This document shows positions 19,474 through 28,719 of a stretch of 64,000 nucleotides of DNA, one piece after another. Position numbers and translations under genes: made by a program. The notes under the pieces were generated by a model. It had not been told where the DNA came from. It searched no databases and saw only the letters and a program-made list of their open reading frames with translations. The stretch is from Brevibacillus reuszeri (GTDB lineage: Bacteria > Bacillota > Bacilli > Brevibacillales > Brevibacillaceae). Numbering within the stretch: position 1 is the first letter of the stretch; each line of letters begins with the position of its first letter. Location: NCBI RefSeq assembly GCF_002897295.1, contig NZ_BEXF01000002.1, positions 186,001 to 250,000 on the forward strand, given 5' to 3'.

Positions 19474-19490
19474 GAAAAACCCTCCTGTCT

Positions 19491-20552
19491 TTAGTCCACC
19501 AGTACCACTTTGTCTTTTGGAAATAGCAGATTGACCTTTTGGCCGCTCTTGTAGGGGGTCTCCATTTCCTGATTAACGGTGAAATCGCCAAGCTCGGTTT
19601 CTACTACGTATTGATAGCTGCGTCCGAGGAACGTGCTGACCTTTACGCTGCCCTTGAGCTTGTTCATGTTTTGATCGACAACCTCTTCCGTCGTTACCAG
19701 CAGATCGTCTGGACGCATCGCGCATTTTTTCCCTGCCGGATTCGCCGTTCCCGGATTTTTGGCCGCAACAAAGTGATGATCACCGACACGCAATCCGATC
19801 TCACCGTTTTGCTCTGTCCGCTCAGCAAAGTCGATGAAATTCGTGAAGCCGATAAAGCGCGCGATGAATTCCGTTTTCGGATATTTAAAAATTGTTGCAG
19901 GATCATCGAGCTGTTCAATGATGCCTTTGTTCATGATGGCTACTTGATCAGAGATAGAGAAGCACTCCTCCTGATCGTGGGATACGTAAACCGTCGTAAT
20001 GCCCAGCTCCTGCTGAATACGGCGAATTTCCACGCGCATGTTGATTCGCAGGTTGGCGTCCAGATTACTCAGTGGCTCGTCGAACAACAAGAGGTCAGGC
20101 TGAATGACCAAAGCACGGGCAATCGCCACACGCTGTCTTTGTCCACCGGAGAGCTCCTTTGGAAATCTCTTTTCGAAGCCGCCCAGGCTCACGACATCCA
20201 AGATATGCTGTACGCGCTTCTTTACCTCTGTCTCGTCTACCTTGCGCAGGCGTAGACCAAACGCAACGTTGTCAAACACAGAAAGATGCGGAAACAGTGC
20301 ATAGCTTTGGAATACAAATCCAAAGTTCCGTTTATTGACGGGCACGCGCGTATAATCCTTGCCGTCAAATAGGAAGCGTCCGTCCTTTGCTTCCAGAAAG
20401 CCAGCGATCAGGCGCAGTGTTGTCGTTTTCCCGCAACCACTTGGTCCGAGCAGGGAAATAAGCTGGCCTTTTTCGATATTTAAATTGAAGTTTTTCAAAA
20501 TGTACTGATTGTCATAGGCAACCGATACGTTATCCAGCGTGAGCAATGCCAT
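19491..20552 (-). CDS. ABC importer ATP-binding protein (PotA/FbpC type)
   Basis: 353 residues. The nucleotide-binding domain has Walker A GPSGCGKTT, signature LSGGQRQR and Walker B LLLFDEPLSNLD. A C-terminal TOBE regulatory domain of about 110 residues follows. This architecture is shared by spermidine/putrescine, ferric-ion and some sugar importers. Neighbours are two PotB/PotC-like permeases, a PotD-like binding protein, a nucleoside hydrolase and adenine deaminase. The load is therefore probably a nucleoside or purine rather than a polyamine; that is inference. Confidence 0.88.
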   Translation of the reverse strand: MALLTLDNVSVAYDNQYILKNFNLNIEKGQLISLLGPSGCGKTTTLRLIAGFLEAKDGRFLFDGKDYTRVPVNKRNFGFVFQSYALFPHLSVFDNVAFGLRLRKVDETEVKKRVQHILDVVSLGGFEKRFPKELSGGQRQRVAIARALVIQPDLLLFDEPLSNLDANLRINMRVEIRRIQQELGITTVYVSHDQEECFSISDQVAIMNKGIIEQLDDPATIFKYPKTEFIARFIGFTNFIDFAERTEQNGEIGLRVGDHHFVAAKNPGTANPAGKKCAMRPDDLLVTTEEVVDQNMNKLKGSVKVSTFLGRSYQYVVETELGDFTVNQEMETPYKSGQKVNLLFPKDKVVLVD

Positions 20553-20567
20553 GGTTTGATGCCTCCG

Positions 20568-21356
20568 TTATCGTTTAGTAAAGTAGGAAAGCCCCATCAG
20601 ACGTTCAATGATGAACATGAGTATTGCTGTGATGATCATGAGCAACACCGAAAGAGCAGCGATTGTAGGATCGAAGTTGTTTTCCACATACGTCAGCATC
20701 TGGATCGGCAGCGTACTAACCCCCGGTCCAGTCATGAATACGGAGATGTCTACGTTATTGAACGACTCCAGAAAAGCAATCAAAATAGCCGCGATAATGC
20801 CGGATCGAATGTTTGGCAATACCACCTTGAAAAACGTTGCGAAGCGCCCGGCACCCAGGCTGAGGGCCGCTTCTTCAATAGCGAAGTCAAAGTTGGACAA
20901 GCTCGATGCCACAACCCGAATAATAAATGGAAGCATCAAAACGGTATGTCCGACCAACAGACCTGCGTAAATCGGCAAATGATACACAATGATGACGTAC
21001 TTGAGCATCGCAAAGCCCATAACGATTCCCGGGATCAATACCGGTGAAATGAACACAGCGTTTAGCGCTGCCTTGCCCTTGAAGGAAAATCTGCTCAATG
21101 CATAAGCAGCAGGGATACCCAGTGCAAGCGCCAGTAGATTGCCAAGCAACGACACGAACATGGAGGTTTTAAATGTCGTTAAAAACATCTCGACTTTGAA
21201 AATATTTTCATACCACCGCCACGAAAAGCCTTCCGGAGGGAATTTCAGAACCGTACCTGGCTCGAACGATGTAAACGATATAATAATGAGTGGCCCTAAC
21301 AAAAACAGAAACACGAGAAGCGTAAACAGGGCCAACCCGCGATTTTTCTCCTGCAT
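20568..21356 (-). CDS. ABC importer permease (PotC type)
   Basis: 262 residues with six membrane helices and a BPD-type permease domain. The cytoplasmic EAA loop reads EEAALSLGAGRFATFFKVVLPNIRSGI. It starts 5 bases after the previous permease and is followed by the ATPase 15 bases on. It forms the membrane channel with the neighbouring PotB-type protein. Confidence 0.88.
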   Translation of the reverse strand: MQEKNRGLALFTLLVFLFLLGPLIIISFTSFEPGTVLKFPPEGFSWRWYENIFKVEMFLTTFKTSMFVSLLGNLLALALGIPAAYALSRFSFKGKAALNAVFISPVLIPGIVMGFAMLKYVIIVYHLPIYAGLLVGHTVLMLPFIIRVVASSLSNFDFAIEEAALSLGAGRFATFFKVVLPNIRSGIIAAILIAFLESFNNVDISVFMTGPGVSTLPIQMLTYVENNFDPTIAALSVLLMIITAILMFIIERLMGLSYFTKR

Positions 21357-21361
21357 AGCTT

Positions 21362-22183
21362 CTACCCCTTCGGATTTAATTTCGTAGCCAATTTGTTCAT
21401 TACATAGATCACGACAAAGGTAATGACAATCATGATCGTCGCGATGACGGATGCCATGTACCAGTCATTGAGTGTGATCGCATTTTGATAGAGGAATGTA
21501 GAGATCACTCGTTGTTTTCCTCCCAAAAGGGCAGGAGTCGTATAAGCAGTCAAGCTCCCCACGAATACGAGAATACTACCGATGATCAAGCCCGGAACAC
21601 TCAGCGGCACAATCACCTTGCGAAACGCAGTAAATTTGGAGGCGCCCAAGCTCTCGGCTGCCTTAATCAAATCTGGGTCAATGTTTTCCATCACGCCAAC
21701 CAGCGTAATAATAATTAACGGCAGGAACAAATGGATCAAACCGATCATCATCGCGGTCGGGGTGTACAATATTTCCAAAGGCTTATCAATCAATCCCATA
21801 GAGAGCAGGGAGCTGTTTAAAAGCCCTTTTTTTCCGAGAATAATCATCCAACTGAAAGAACGCACAACAGAGCTGGTCAACAGTGGAAAGATGGCGAGTG
21901 CAAGCAGGATGCCTTTTTTACGAGGCCCGAGCTTCGAAATATAATAAGCTGCGGGAAAACCTAACAGGATGCAAGCGATGGTCGTTACGATACTCACCTG
22001 CAGAGTCGTCAGCAAAATCTTCATAAAGTATTTGTCAGTCAGAAACTGGAGATATCCTTGCAGGGTAAAGCTTCCTTCTTGGTAAAAGGTAGACGCAATG
22101 GTGAGCACGATCGGAATGACCATGAACAGCGTCAAAAACAACACGCCAGGCAACAGCAATAAATAAAGACCCTTTTTTTTCAT
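21362..22183 (-). CDS. ABC importer permease (PotB type)
   Basis: 273 residues with six membrane helices. The EAA loop reads KAAESLGASKFTAFRKVIVPLSVPG, and the N-terminus is KKKGLYLLLLPGVLFL. It is the first permease of the importer, lying 26 bases after the nucleoside hydrolase gene and nearly touching the second permease gene. Confidence 0.88.
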   Translation of the reverse strand: MKKKGLYLLLLPGVLFLTLFMVIPIVLTIASTFYQEGSFTLQGYLQFLTDKYFMKILLTTLQVSIVTTIACILLGFPAAYYISKLGPRKKGILLALAIFPLLTSSVVRSFSWMIILGKKGLLNSSLLSMGLIDKPLEILYTPTAMMIGLIHLFLPLIIITLVGVMENIDPDLIKAAESLGASKFTAFRKVIVPLSVPGLIIGSILVFVGSLTAYTTPALLGGKQRVISTFLYQNAITLNDWYMASVIATIMIVITFVVIYVMNKLATKLNPKG

Positions 22184-22209
22184 TCCATTAACTCCTGTTC
22201 ACGGTATCG

Positions 22210-23142
22210 TCAGGCTTTCAGCGCGCGGATAAAACGTACAAAGAATGCATCGGCATCCACGTCCAGACAGACATTCATGTTTGGCTCTTTTTTCAAGCGG
22301 TTTTGGAAATCACACACAGTCTGCCCGTCACACAATTCGCTTCTCGTCTCGATATCGACATACAGCTTTTTCGTCGTCACCAAATCCTTGGACAAAGCGA
22401 CCCCAACAGCCAATGGATCATGCATCGCACATGCCCGTACACCATTTCGTTCAAAATAGCTCTGTAAATAGTCGGAAGTGGTTTGCTTCACATAACGCCC
22501 AATCGGCGTGTCACCTAGCTCGCGAATATGCTCCTCGTTCAGCAGTACTTTTCTCGTCACGTCGAGTCCTACCAACGTCAGCTCAGGAAAGCCCGCATGA
22601 AAAACGACTTTGGCTGCCTCAGGGTCCACATACATGTTGTACTCGGCGACAGGAGTCACATTGCCATGTTCCTTGACTACCCCGCCCATAAAGATCACTT
22701 CTTTAACAAGCTCCACCAGCTCGGGACATTTTTTCACAGCCAACGCTAGATTGGTCAGCGGCCCAGTCATGACCAGCGTCACTTCACCCGGCTGCTTTTT
22801 CACCTGCTCAATGATGAAATCCGGTCCGAAGCCCTCTGATGGCTGCTTCGTGACGGCAACACCTCGCAGTGCGCCTCCCAGTCCGTCCTCGCCATGAACA
22901 CTGTGCTCGAAAAATACAGGACGCATCAACGGCTGGGACGCACCCTTCACAACCGGGATCTGCTCCCCTACTTGCAGCAAGTCGAGGATTTTGCATGTAT
23001 TTTCAGTAGCTTTCCCCAGAGAGACATTACCGTTAACAGTCGTAATTCCGACGAGCTCAAACTCGCCACTCTTTACTGCAAGCATGATCCCGAGAGCATC
23101 ATCGATACCTGTATCGACATCAAGAATGATTTTTCGATTCAT
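22210..23142 (-). CDS. Nucleoside hydrolase (IunH-like)
   Basis: 310 residues of the inosine-uridine preferring nucleoside N-ribohydrolase family, which splits nucleosides into base and ribose using calcium. The N-terminal metal site DVDTGIDDALGI is intact, as are MTGPLTNLALA and the later AMHDPLAV aspartate. The ATG at 23142 follows AGAGGAGG; the upstream frame to 23193 is not needed. Placement between the binding protein and its permeases suggests that imported nucleosides are its substrate, with adenine passed to the downstream deaminase. Confidence 0.9.
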   Translation of the reverse strand: MNRKIILDVDTGIDDALGIMLAVKSGEFELVGITTVNGNVSLGKATENTCKILDLLQVGEQIPVVKGASQPLMRPVFFEHSVHGEDGLGGALRGVAVTKQPSEGFGPDFIIEQVKKQPGEVTLVMTGPLTNLALAVKKCPELVELVKEVIFMGGVVKEHGNVTPVAEYNMYVDPEAAKVVFHAGFPELTLVGLDVTRKVLLNEEHIRELGDTPIGRYVKQTTSDYLQSYFERNGVRACAMHDPLAVGVALSKDLVTTKKLYVDIETRSELCDGQTVCDFQNRLKKEPNMNVCLDVDADAFFVRFIRALKA

Positions 23143-23219
23143 GGGTGGGCCTCCTCTCGCATCTGTTTTGAAAAAACAAGGGTATAAGCACATGGTTTAT
23201 ACCCTCGTTCATTTTTACT

Positions 23220-24293
23220 TTATTGAGTGATTTCACGGTTCCAACGGTCAATCCAAGCCTTGGAATTTTCGTTTACGAATTTCATATCCAGCTTTTGCAG
23301 CTTGTTGATTGTTTCTTCGCCATAGGTTACGCCTTTTGCTTCTTCATCTGTAAGCTTAACAGCCGTGTTAACTGGCGAATCTACTTTTGCTTTCGCTGCT
23401 TTTTCTTGTACGTCCTTGCTCAGTTGATAGTTGATGAAGTCTTCAGCCAGCTCTTTGTTTTTGCTGCCTTTTACGATGTTTACCGTATTCATTACTGCGT
23501 ATCCACCGCTAGTTGGTGCTACAAACTTCGCTTCTGGAACTGCTGCCTGAATATCCTTGAAGTACATTTCCATGATCGGTCCAACTGCAATCTCTTCTTG
23601 GCTGAACATGTTTACGTACTCAGATGTTTTGTCGTAATACTTCACTACACCTTTGTTTACTTCTTTCATTTTGGCAAACGCTTGGTCTTCGTTAAATTCT
23701 TTGCTTCCAGCCACCTTCGAAGCGCTGTCGAGGATCATTGGGCCAGTTGTGGAGGTGATGCTTGGCAGTGTCAGCTTGCCTGCCAGCTCTGGGTTCCACA
23801 GGTCTTTCCAATCCTTGATTTCGGTTTTTACGATGTTTGGATTGTAGGCAATCCCGAATTGTCCAATCGTGTAGGCAGGGCCGTAGTCTTCACCCAGTGG
23901 AGCTTTGGCAATATCATAAATTTCGTTCAGGTTAGGGATGCGTGTACGATCGATTTTCTCGAATGCACCACTATCGATACCTTGTTGTGCATAATAGTCG
24001 GAAAGATAAATCAGATCGACATCAGAGCTGCCTTGACGGACTTTGTTGAGACGCTCTGCATTGTTCCCGATTTCCAGAACGATTTTGACGTTATGCTCTT
24101 TTTCGAACGGCTCATATACTTCTTTGCGGAAAAAGTCCTCGGAGAAACCCCATGTAGAAATAACCAGCTTGGTTGGCTCACCCTTTGCTGCTCCACCAGC
24201 AGCGCCTTGTTGTGGTTGTTCACTGCTGCCGCAGCCAGCCAGTGCCAGCGAGAGTGCAGAAAAGGATAGGATTCCTGTCAATAATTTTTTCAT
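23220..24293 (-). CDS. Substrate-binding lipoprotein of the purine-linked ABC importer (PotD-like)
   Basis: 357 residues. The signal peptide ends at lipobox LALAGC (Cys21), so the protein is lipid-anchored outside the membrane. The fold is the extracellular binding protein type of the spermidine group, with KLVISTWGFSEDFFRKEVYEPFEKEH at the mature N-terminus. The ATG at 24293 is preceded by GGAGG. It is first gene of the operon that continues with nucleoside hydrolase, two permeases, ATPase and adenine deaminase. The ligand is unproven. Confidence 0.87.
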   Translation of the reverse strand: MKKLLTGILSFSALSLALAGCGSSEQPQQGAAGGAAKGEPTKLVISTWGFSEDFFRKEVYEPFEKEHNVKIVLEIGNNAERLNKVRQGSSDVDLIYLSDYYAQQGIDSGAFEKIDRTRIPNLNEIYDIAKAPLGEDYGPAYTIGQFGIAYNPNIVKTEIKDWKDLWNPELAGKLTLPSITSTTGPMILDSASKVAGSKEFNEDQAFAKMKEVNKGVVKYYDKTSEYVNMFSQEEIAVGPIMEMYFKDIQAAVPEAKFVAPTSGGYAVMNTVNIVKGSKNKELAEDFINYQLSKDVQEKAAKAKVDSPVNTAVKLTDEEAKGVTYGEETINKLQKLDMKFVNENSKAWIDRWNREITQ

Positions 24294-24477
24294 TTTAACT
24301 TCCTCCATTTCAGGTATCGCCTGAGTCTTATTCTTCCATTGGCTTAGGATTCAACGTTTCTCTGTTTTTATACAACCTTCAACCGTTGATAAACCCCCTA
24401 CTGTTCCACCGTTCGCGTTTATCTATGCATCAACCACACCCTTATAAAGGTAATATTTGTTAAAAAGAAAAAAGAAA

Positions 24478-24527
24478 AGTACCCTTGATTAGAACATTTC
24501 ATTCTAAACAAGAGCACTTTTCCTCGT
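24478..24527 (-). terminator. Hairpin after the MpsC-like gene
   Basis: AAAAGTACCCTTGATTAGAA faces TTCTAAACAAGAGCACTTTT as a long imperfect stem with flanking A/T runs. The roughly 300-base gap 24294-24612 holds this hairpin and the leader of the purine operon. No known riboswitch class was recognised in that leader. Confidence 0.55.
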
Positions 24528-24612
24528 AAACAAAGAGAAGCGACACCCGTTTTCGCCAAAGCTTATGGTCTTCTCTTAAGATAGATCAAAAGAGAAAATC
24601 CAAATCACTCTG

Positions 24613-24969
24613 TCAGGTATTCAGTTCTGGTTCTGTAAGAATAACATTCGTAATCGCCAGCTGTGTAGCAGCGTCGTAGTCTCGTAGTACAGCCTCTATG
24701 TTCAGACCCATTTCCTCTTCCAATCGCTCCCGCAGTCTTTTCTTATATAGAAGAGACATTCGGAAATCGACTTCGAGCTTCAGTGATGGGGCCTCACCCT
24801 CCAGCGCAGCAGAGCGGGGAGAACGGCGATGTTTGGCATAGAAGGTAATCATTTGGTTCTCAATCGTTACTCTCAGTAGAGTCGTTCCAAATCCGAACAA
24901 CTCTTTTGCTATCTCATTATATATAGCAGATAGCTTTTTTCTGATTTCATTCGTATCCAATAGTGTCAT
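24613..24969 (-). CDS. DUF2294 / MpsC-like small protein
   Basis: About 118 residues. The pattern EIRKKLSAIYNEIAKELFGFGTTLLRVTIENQMI and the later LRERLEEEMGLNIEAVLRDYD fits the DUF2294 family. A member of that family, MpsC, was linked to a sodium-translocating membrane-potential system in staphylococci. No membrane helix is visible, so it would be a soluble partner or regulator. The MpsA/MpsB partners are not next to it. The start is uncertain: ATG at 24969 behind AGGTGATGG is preferred over 24990. Confidence 0.65.
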   Translation of the reverse strand: MTLLDTNEIRKKLSAIYNEIAKELFGFGTTLLRVTIENQMITFYAKHRRSPRSAALEGEAPSLKLEVDFRMSLLYKKRLRERLEEEMGLNIEAVLRDYDAATQLAITNVILTEPELNT

Positions 24970-25074
24970 AGCCATCACCTGCGGGAACATATATCAGGTA
25001 TGTTTTTTTCTCATTATACATATGTTCTCGTCCTCTAGCAAGTAATCATTCGTATTTTGGCGAATTTAATCCCT

Positions 25075-25605
25075 TCACTTCGTTTTTCTTTGGGCAACTT
25101 CCGTCAAAATCGTATTGAAAATACTCGAATATAATTCTTTTAGATTTTCCTCTGTTTGCTCATCATTTTTAAAGCCATATTCAATTATTTTGTACTGCCC
25201 ATTTTCGTTGATAAATCCAGTTGCATACATTCCTGAATTCGTTGATGGCGCTTTAGAATACGTTAATGTTTCCTCTATGAATGGATAATATGACTTCGTT
25301 GATCCAATGAAAAATACAGGGTATTTCAAGTTTTTATAAAGACCTGCAAATCTGGCGCTAGATGCTTCTTCGAGTGACTCTGGCATAATAAATAAAGCGT
25401 GAAATTCTGCATCAGAAGTACTACTCACCGCTCCAAGCTCTAGCTCAATGAATTCTATGTTTTTTTCATTAACCATAGGAGGATGCCCGACAACGCCAAT
25501 TTTTATTGTTTGCTCATTTGGGTTAAGGACGGATTCATCAATGCTTGCACAGCCTGAAGTCAAAAAACAACATGATAAAAGTAGAGTAAAAAGATATTTG
25601 CACAC
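25075..25605 (-). CDS. AT-rich lipoprotein of unknown function
   Basis: About 176 residues. A short signal sequence ends in lipobox LTSGC (Cys19), followed by a soluble domain that I do not recognise. The first codon is GTG at 25605 and the ribosome site is weak. Base composition is visibly more AT-rich than its neighbours, which suggests recent acquisition or fast evolution. The middle (VFFIGSTKSYYPFIEETLTYSKAP...) could be an alpha/beta binding fold, but this is a guess. No operon partner. Confidence 0.6.
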   Translation of the reverse strand: MCKYLFTLLLSCCFLTSGCASIDESVLNPNEQTIKIGVVGHPPMVNEKNIEFIELELGAVSSTSDAEFHALFIMPESLEEASSARFAGLYKNLKYPVFFIGSTKSYYPFIEETLTYSKAPSTNSGMYATGFINENGQYKIIEYGFKNDEQTEENLKELYSSIFNTILTEVAQRKTK

Positions 25606-25738
25606 CGATATCAGCCCTATATCTTTTTACATATAATACCATATTCTTCCCCTTTCCCTAAACATAGTAACATCTACTAAGTTTGATTAAATAATTGACA
25701 TAGTGATTTCTCAGAAGTAAATAATTTTTTAAAAACAT

Positions 25739-25767
25739 TTGACAGGTGTGAACAAGCAAGCTATAAT
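25739..25767 (+). promoter_or_regulatory. metQ: Consensus sigma-A promoter of the metQNI leader
   Basis: TTGACA at 25739-25744 and TATAAT at 25762-25767 have an exact 17-base spacer, 45 bases before the SAM riboswitch. Confidence 0.85.
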
Positions 25768-25811
25768 CCAACTAACCGAATCAGATTTTATTGTTTTAAT
25801 TGAATAAAACG

Positions 25812-25918
25812 TTCTCTTATGAAGAGAGGTGGAGGGACTGGCCCTATGATACCTCGGCAACCTATCTCGATAGATATGGTGCCAATTCCAGCGGAAAACA
25901 TTCCGGAAGATAAGAGAG
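25812..25918 (+). promoter_or_regulatory. SAM-I (S-box) riboswitch
   Basis: The S-box core is unmistakable: GAGAGGTGGAGGGACTGGCC, CTATGATACCTCGGCAACC, and the closing ATAAGAGAGG that pairs with CTCTTAT to form P1. When S-adenosylmethionine is bound, the downstream terminator forms and metQNI is shut off. Confidence 0.95.
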
Positions 25919-25951
25919 GTGTTCTACGACTGTTTCCCGATGACAGTTTCT

Positions 25952-25982
25952 AACCTCTTCTATTTTCTGAAGAGGTTTTTTT
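25952..25982 (+). terminator. Riboswitch-controlled terminator
   Basis: AACCTCTTC pairs with GAAGAGGTT, followed by a T-run. The AACCTCTTC arm can instead pair with AAGAGAGGT of the S-box P1 as an antiterminator. Confidence 0.88.
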
Positions 25983-26070
25983 GCGCACTTGCGCAATACC
26001 AAGTTCTCTACCCTCTTTTCGGCTTTACTTTTCAAAATATATAAAAAACAAGGATTGGGGAGAAATTCAT

Positions 26071-26901
26071 ATGAAAAAGACAGGTCTGTTACTCACATCA
26101 CTGCTACTCGCGGCATCACTCGTAACTGCTTGCGGGGGCAAACAAGAAGCTGCTCCTGCACCTGCAAATAGCGCTGCTGAGCAAACGAGCGTTAAGGTTG
26201 GTGTAACCGGGGGACCACACGAAGAAATCATGAACAAAGTAAAAGAAGTGGCAAAAACAAAAGGATTGGATGTAGAAGTTGTTGTCTTCAACGATTATGT
26301 ACAGCCGAACCAAGCACTCGATAAAGGAAACCTGGACATCAACAGCTTTCAAACGATTCCTTTCCTCGATAAATTCAATCAAGACCATAAAACAAAGCTG
26401 ACCATCATCGGTAAAACCGTGACATATCCAATGGGTCTCTACTCCACCAAGCATAAAAAAGTGGAAGACATCCCAGACGGCGGTGTTGTCGGCATCCAAA
26501 ACGATCCTTCAAACCGCGCTCGTGCCTTGCAGCTTTATCAAGCGGCTGGTCTGATCAAATTGAAGGATGGCGTAGGCGACAATGCAACTCCTCTGGACAT
26601 CGTAGAAAATCCGAAAAACCTGAAATTCAAAGAGCTCGAAGCAGCATTCCTTGCACGTTCCCTAAACAATGTTGAGCTCGCTTCGATCAACACCAACTTT
26701 GCGATGGAAGCAGGCTATTCCCCTAAAAAGGATGCAATCTTTGCCGAAACATCTGATTCGCCGTATGTAAATGTTCTCGTTGCCGATGACAAAAACAAAG
26801 ACAATCCAGCTTACCAAAAGCTTGTTGATAGCTATCGTTCCGAAGAAGTAAAGAAATTCATCGAAGAACGATTTGAAGGTTCCGTGCTTCCTTCCTGGTA
26901 A
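26071..26901 (+). CDS. metQ: Methionine ABC transporter substrate-binding lipoprotein
   Basis: 276 residues. The signal peptide ends in lipobox LVTAC (Cys21). The NlpA/MetQ fold is visible in KVGVTGGPHEEIMNKVKE, NSFQTIPFLDKFNQDH, VGIQNDPSNRARALQLYQAAGLI and SDSPYVNVLV. It captures methionine (L- or D-) outside the cell. The ATG at 26071 follows GGGGAGAAA; upstream in-frame codons overlap the terminator. It is first gene of the S-box operon. Confidence 0.94.
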   Translation: MKKTGLLLTSLLLAASLVTACGGKQEAAPAPANSAAEQTSVKVGVTGGPHEEIMNKVKEVAKTKGLDVEVVVFNDYVQPNQALDKGNLDINSFQTIPFLDKFNQDHKTKLTIIGKTVTYPMGLYSTKHKKVEDIPDGGVVGIQNDPSNRARALQLYQAAGLIKLKDGVGDNATPLDIVENPKNLKFKELEAAFLARSLNNVELASINTNFAMEAGYSPKKDAIFAETSDSPYVNVLVADDKNKDNPAYQKLVDSYRSEEVKKFIEERFEGSVLPSW

Positions 26902-26933
26902 AAATTAAGTAAGCAGCAAGGAGACGTTAAGAA

Positions 26934-27971
26934 ATGATACAGCTAACCGACATTCATAAGTCATACAAAGTAGGCAATAAGCAGGTCGAGGCTTTGAAGG
27001 GCGTCTCATTGAACGTGGAAAAAGGGCAAATCTATGGTGTCATCGGCTTTAGCGGAGCGGGGAAAAGTACCCTGCTCCGTACCATTAATTTGCTGGAAAA
27101 GCCAACGAGCGGTTCTGTCATCGTAAATGGTCAAGATATGCTTTCTCTGAAAGAAAAAGAGCTGCGTCAGGCACGCAAAAAAATCGGCATTATTTTTCAG
27201 CATTTTAATTTGCTGTCATCTTACAACGTTTTCGACAATGTAGCTGAGATTTTACGTATGAACCGCGTTCCAAAGGATGTCATCAAGCAAAAGGTCGAGG
27301 ATCTGCTCCGACTGGTGGGACTTGCGGACAAGGCGAACGCTTACCCTTCGCAGCTGTCAGGTGGACAAAAACAGCGTGTCGGCATCGCCCGCGCCCTGGC
27401 TACCGATCCGGAAATCTTGCTCTGTGACGAAGCGACATCGGCGCTCGATCCACAAACAACCGAATCAATTCTTGAGCTTCTGCTGGATATTAACAAGAAA
27501 TTCAGCCTGACCATTGTCCTGATCACACACGAAATGCAGGTCATCAAAAAAATCTGCGATCATGTTGCCATCATGGAAAACGGTCACGTCATTGAACAAG
27601 GCTCGGTGCTCGATGTTTTTAGTAACCCACAGCAACCGACCACACGAAACTTTATCAAAACGATTTTTGATGATGAAGTCCCTGCGGAAATACTGTCCAA
27701 GATCAAGCAGACTGGACCTTCTGCCAACATCCTTCGCGTCGCTTTTCGTGGAGATGCGGCGCTTGATCCCGTTCTTGGAACGCTGTCTGCACGTTTCCCG
27801 GTAAGCACCAATTTATTGTACGGCTCGATAACTTCTATCAAAGGAACTGCCCTCGGCATTCTGCTTTTGCACATATCCGGTGAGCAGAAAGCTGTACAGG
27901 ACGGCATCGCTTTCTTGCGTGAGTCCGTCTACAACGTAGAGATCGTGACACGAGAGGAGGTAACCCGGTAA
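26934..27971 (+). CDS. metN: Methionine ABC transporter ATP-binding protein
   Basis: 345 residues. The nucleotide-binding domain has Walker A GFSGAGKST, signature LSGGQKQR, Walker B ILLCDEATSALD and switch VLITHEM. The C-terminal NIL (ACT-like) domain, about residues 265-345, binds methionine and gives trans-inhibition of transport. The stop overlaps the ATG of metI by one base (TAATG), so the two are translationally coupled. Confidence 0.95.
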   Translation: MIQLTDIHKSYKVGNKQVEALKGVSLNVEKGQIYGVIGFSGAGKSTLLRTINLLEKPTSGSVIVNGQDMLSLKEKELRQARKKIGIIFQHFNLLSSYNVFDNVAEILRMNRVPKDVIKQKVEDLLRLVGLADKANAYPSQLSGGQKQRVGIARALATDPEILLCDEATSALDPQTTESILELLLDINKKFSLTIVLITHEMQVIKKICDHVAIMENGHVIEQGSVLDVFSNPQQPTTRNFIKTIFDDEVPAEILSKIKQTGPSANILRVAFRGDAALDPVLGTLSARFPVSTNLLYGSITSIKGTALGILLLHISGEQKAVQDGIAFLRESVYNVEIVTREEVTR

Positions 27972-28633
27972 TGGATCGTTTGACAGAGATGATTCCTGTA
28001 TTTGGTCAATCACTGCAAGAGACTGTCATCATGGTGGGCATCTCCTTGTTTATCGCTACGATCATCGGGATTCCACTCGGGATTCTGATTGTCATTACAC
28101 AAGGCAATCATTTGTATCCCAACAAGTTTATTTATCACATGTTGAATACTCTGATCAATATCGTTCGTTCCTTGCCCTTCATCATCCTGATGGTCGCCAT
28201 CATTCCTTTTACCGAGCTGGTTGTCGGTACCTCGATCGGAATCGAAGGAGCAATCGTCCCTCTCATCGTCTATACAGCGCCATACATCGCCCGCTTGATG
28301 GAAACGGCACTGCTCGATGTCGATCGTGGTGTGATTGAGGCGTATCGTGCGATGGGTGCATCTCGCTTACAAATCATCTCACGCATCATGCTTCGTGAAG
28401 CAAGACCTGGCATTGTCCTGTGTCTGACAATTGCCACGATCGGCTTGATCGGAGCCACCGCGATGGCAGGTGCAGTAGGGGCTGGTGGACTTGGAGACCT
28501 GGCACTGCGCTATGGCTACCAGCAGTGGGATATTGAAGTCATGATCATCACCGTCATTATTCTTGTTGTTCTGGTGCAAGTCATCCAATCGCTTGGCAAC
28601 TGGGCAGCCCGCAAATTGAAAAAAAGTGCGTAA
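27971..28633 (+). CDS. metI: Methionine ABC transporter permease
   Basis: 220 residues with five membrane helices. The EAA loop reads IEAYRAMGASRLQIISRIMLREARPGI, and VGAGGLGDLALRYGYQQW near the end is characteristic of MetI (MetP in B. subtilis). It is last gene of the SAM-regulated operon and is followed by a terminator. Confidence 0.95.
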   Translation: MDRLTEMIPVFGQSLQETVIMVGISLFIATIIGIPLGILIVITQGNHLYPNKFIYHMLNTLINIVRSLPFIILMVAIIPFTELVVGTSIGIEGAIVPLIVYTAPYIARLMETALLDVDRGVIEAYRAMGASRLQIISRIMLREARPGIVLCLTIATIGLIGATAMAGAVGAGGLGDLALRYGYQQWDIEVMIITVIILVVLVQVIQSLGNWAARKLKKSA

Positions 28634-28639
28634 CGGATA

Positions 28640-28675
28640 AAAACCTCTAACCATTCGTCGTGTTAGAGGTTTGTT
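28640..28675 (+). terminator. Terminator of metQNI
   Basis: AACCTCTAAC (28642-28651) pairs with GTTAGAGGTT (28662-28671), then a short T-rich tail. Confidence 0.8.
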
Positions 28676-28719
28676 CCTATTATTATAGAAGAAACACGAC
28701 TGGACAGGAGGATCTCCCC

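Noticed and set aside
24294..24480. Possible purine riboswitch in the leader of the purine operon
   Set aside because: The conserved loop and junction bases of the purine aptamer (and of other classes I know) were not found on the minus strand.
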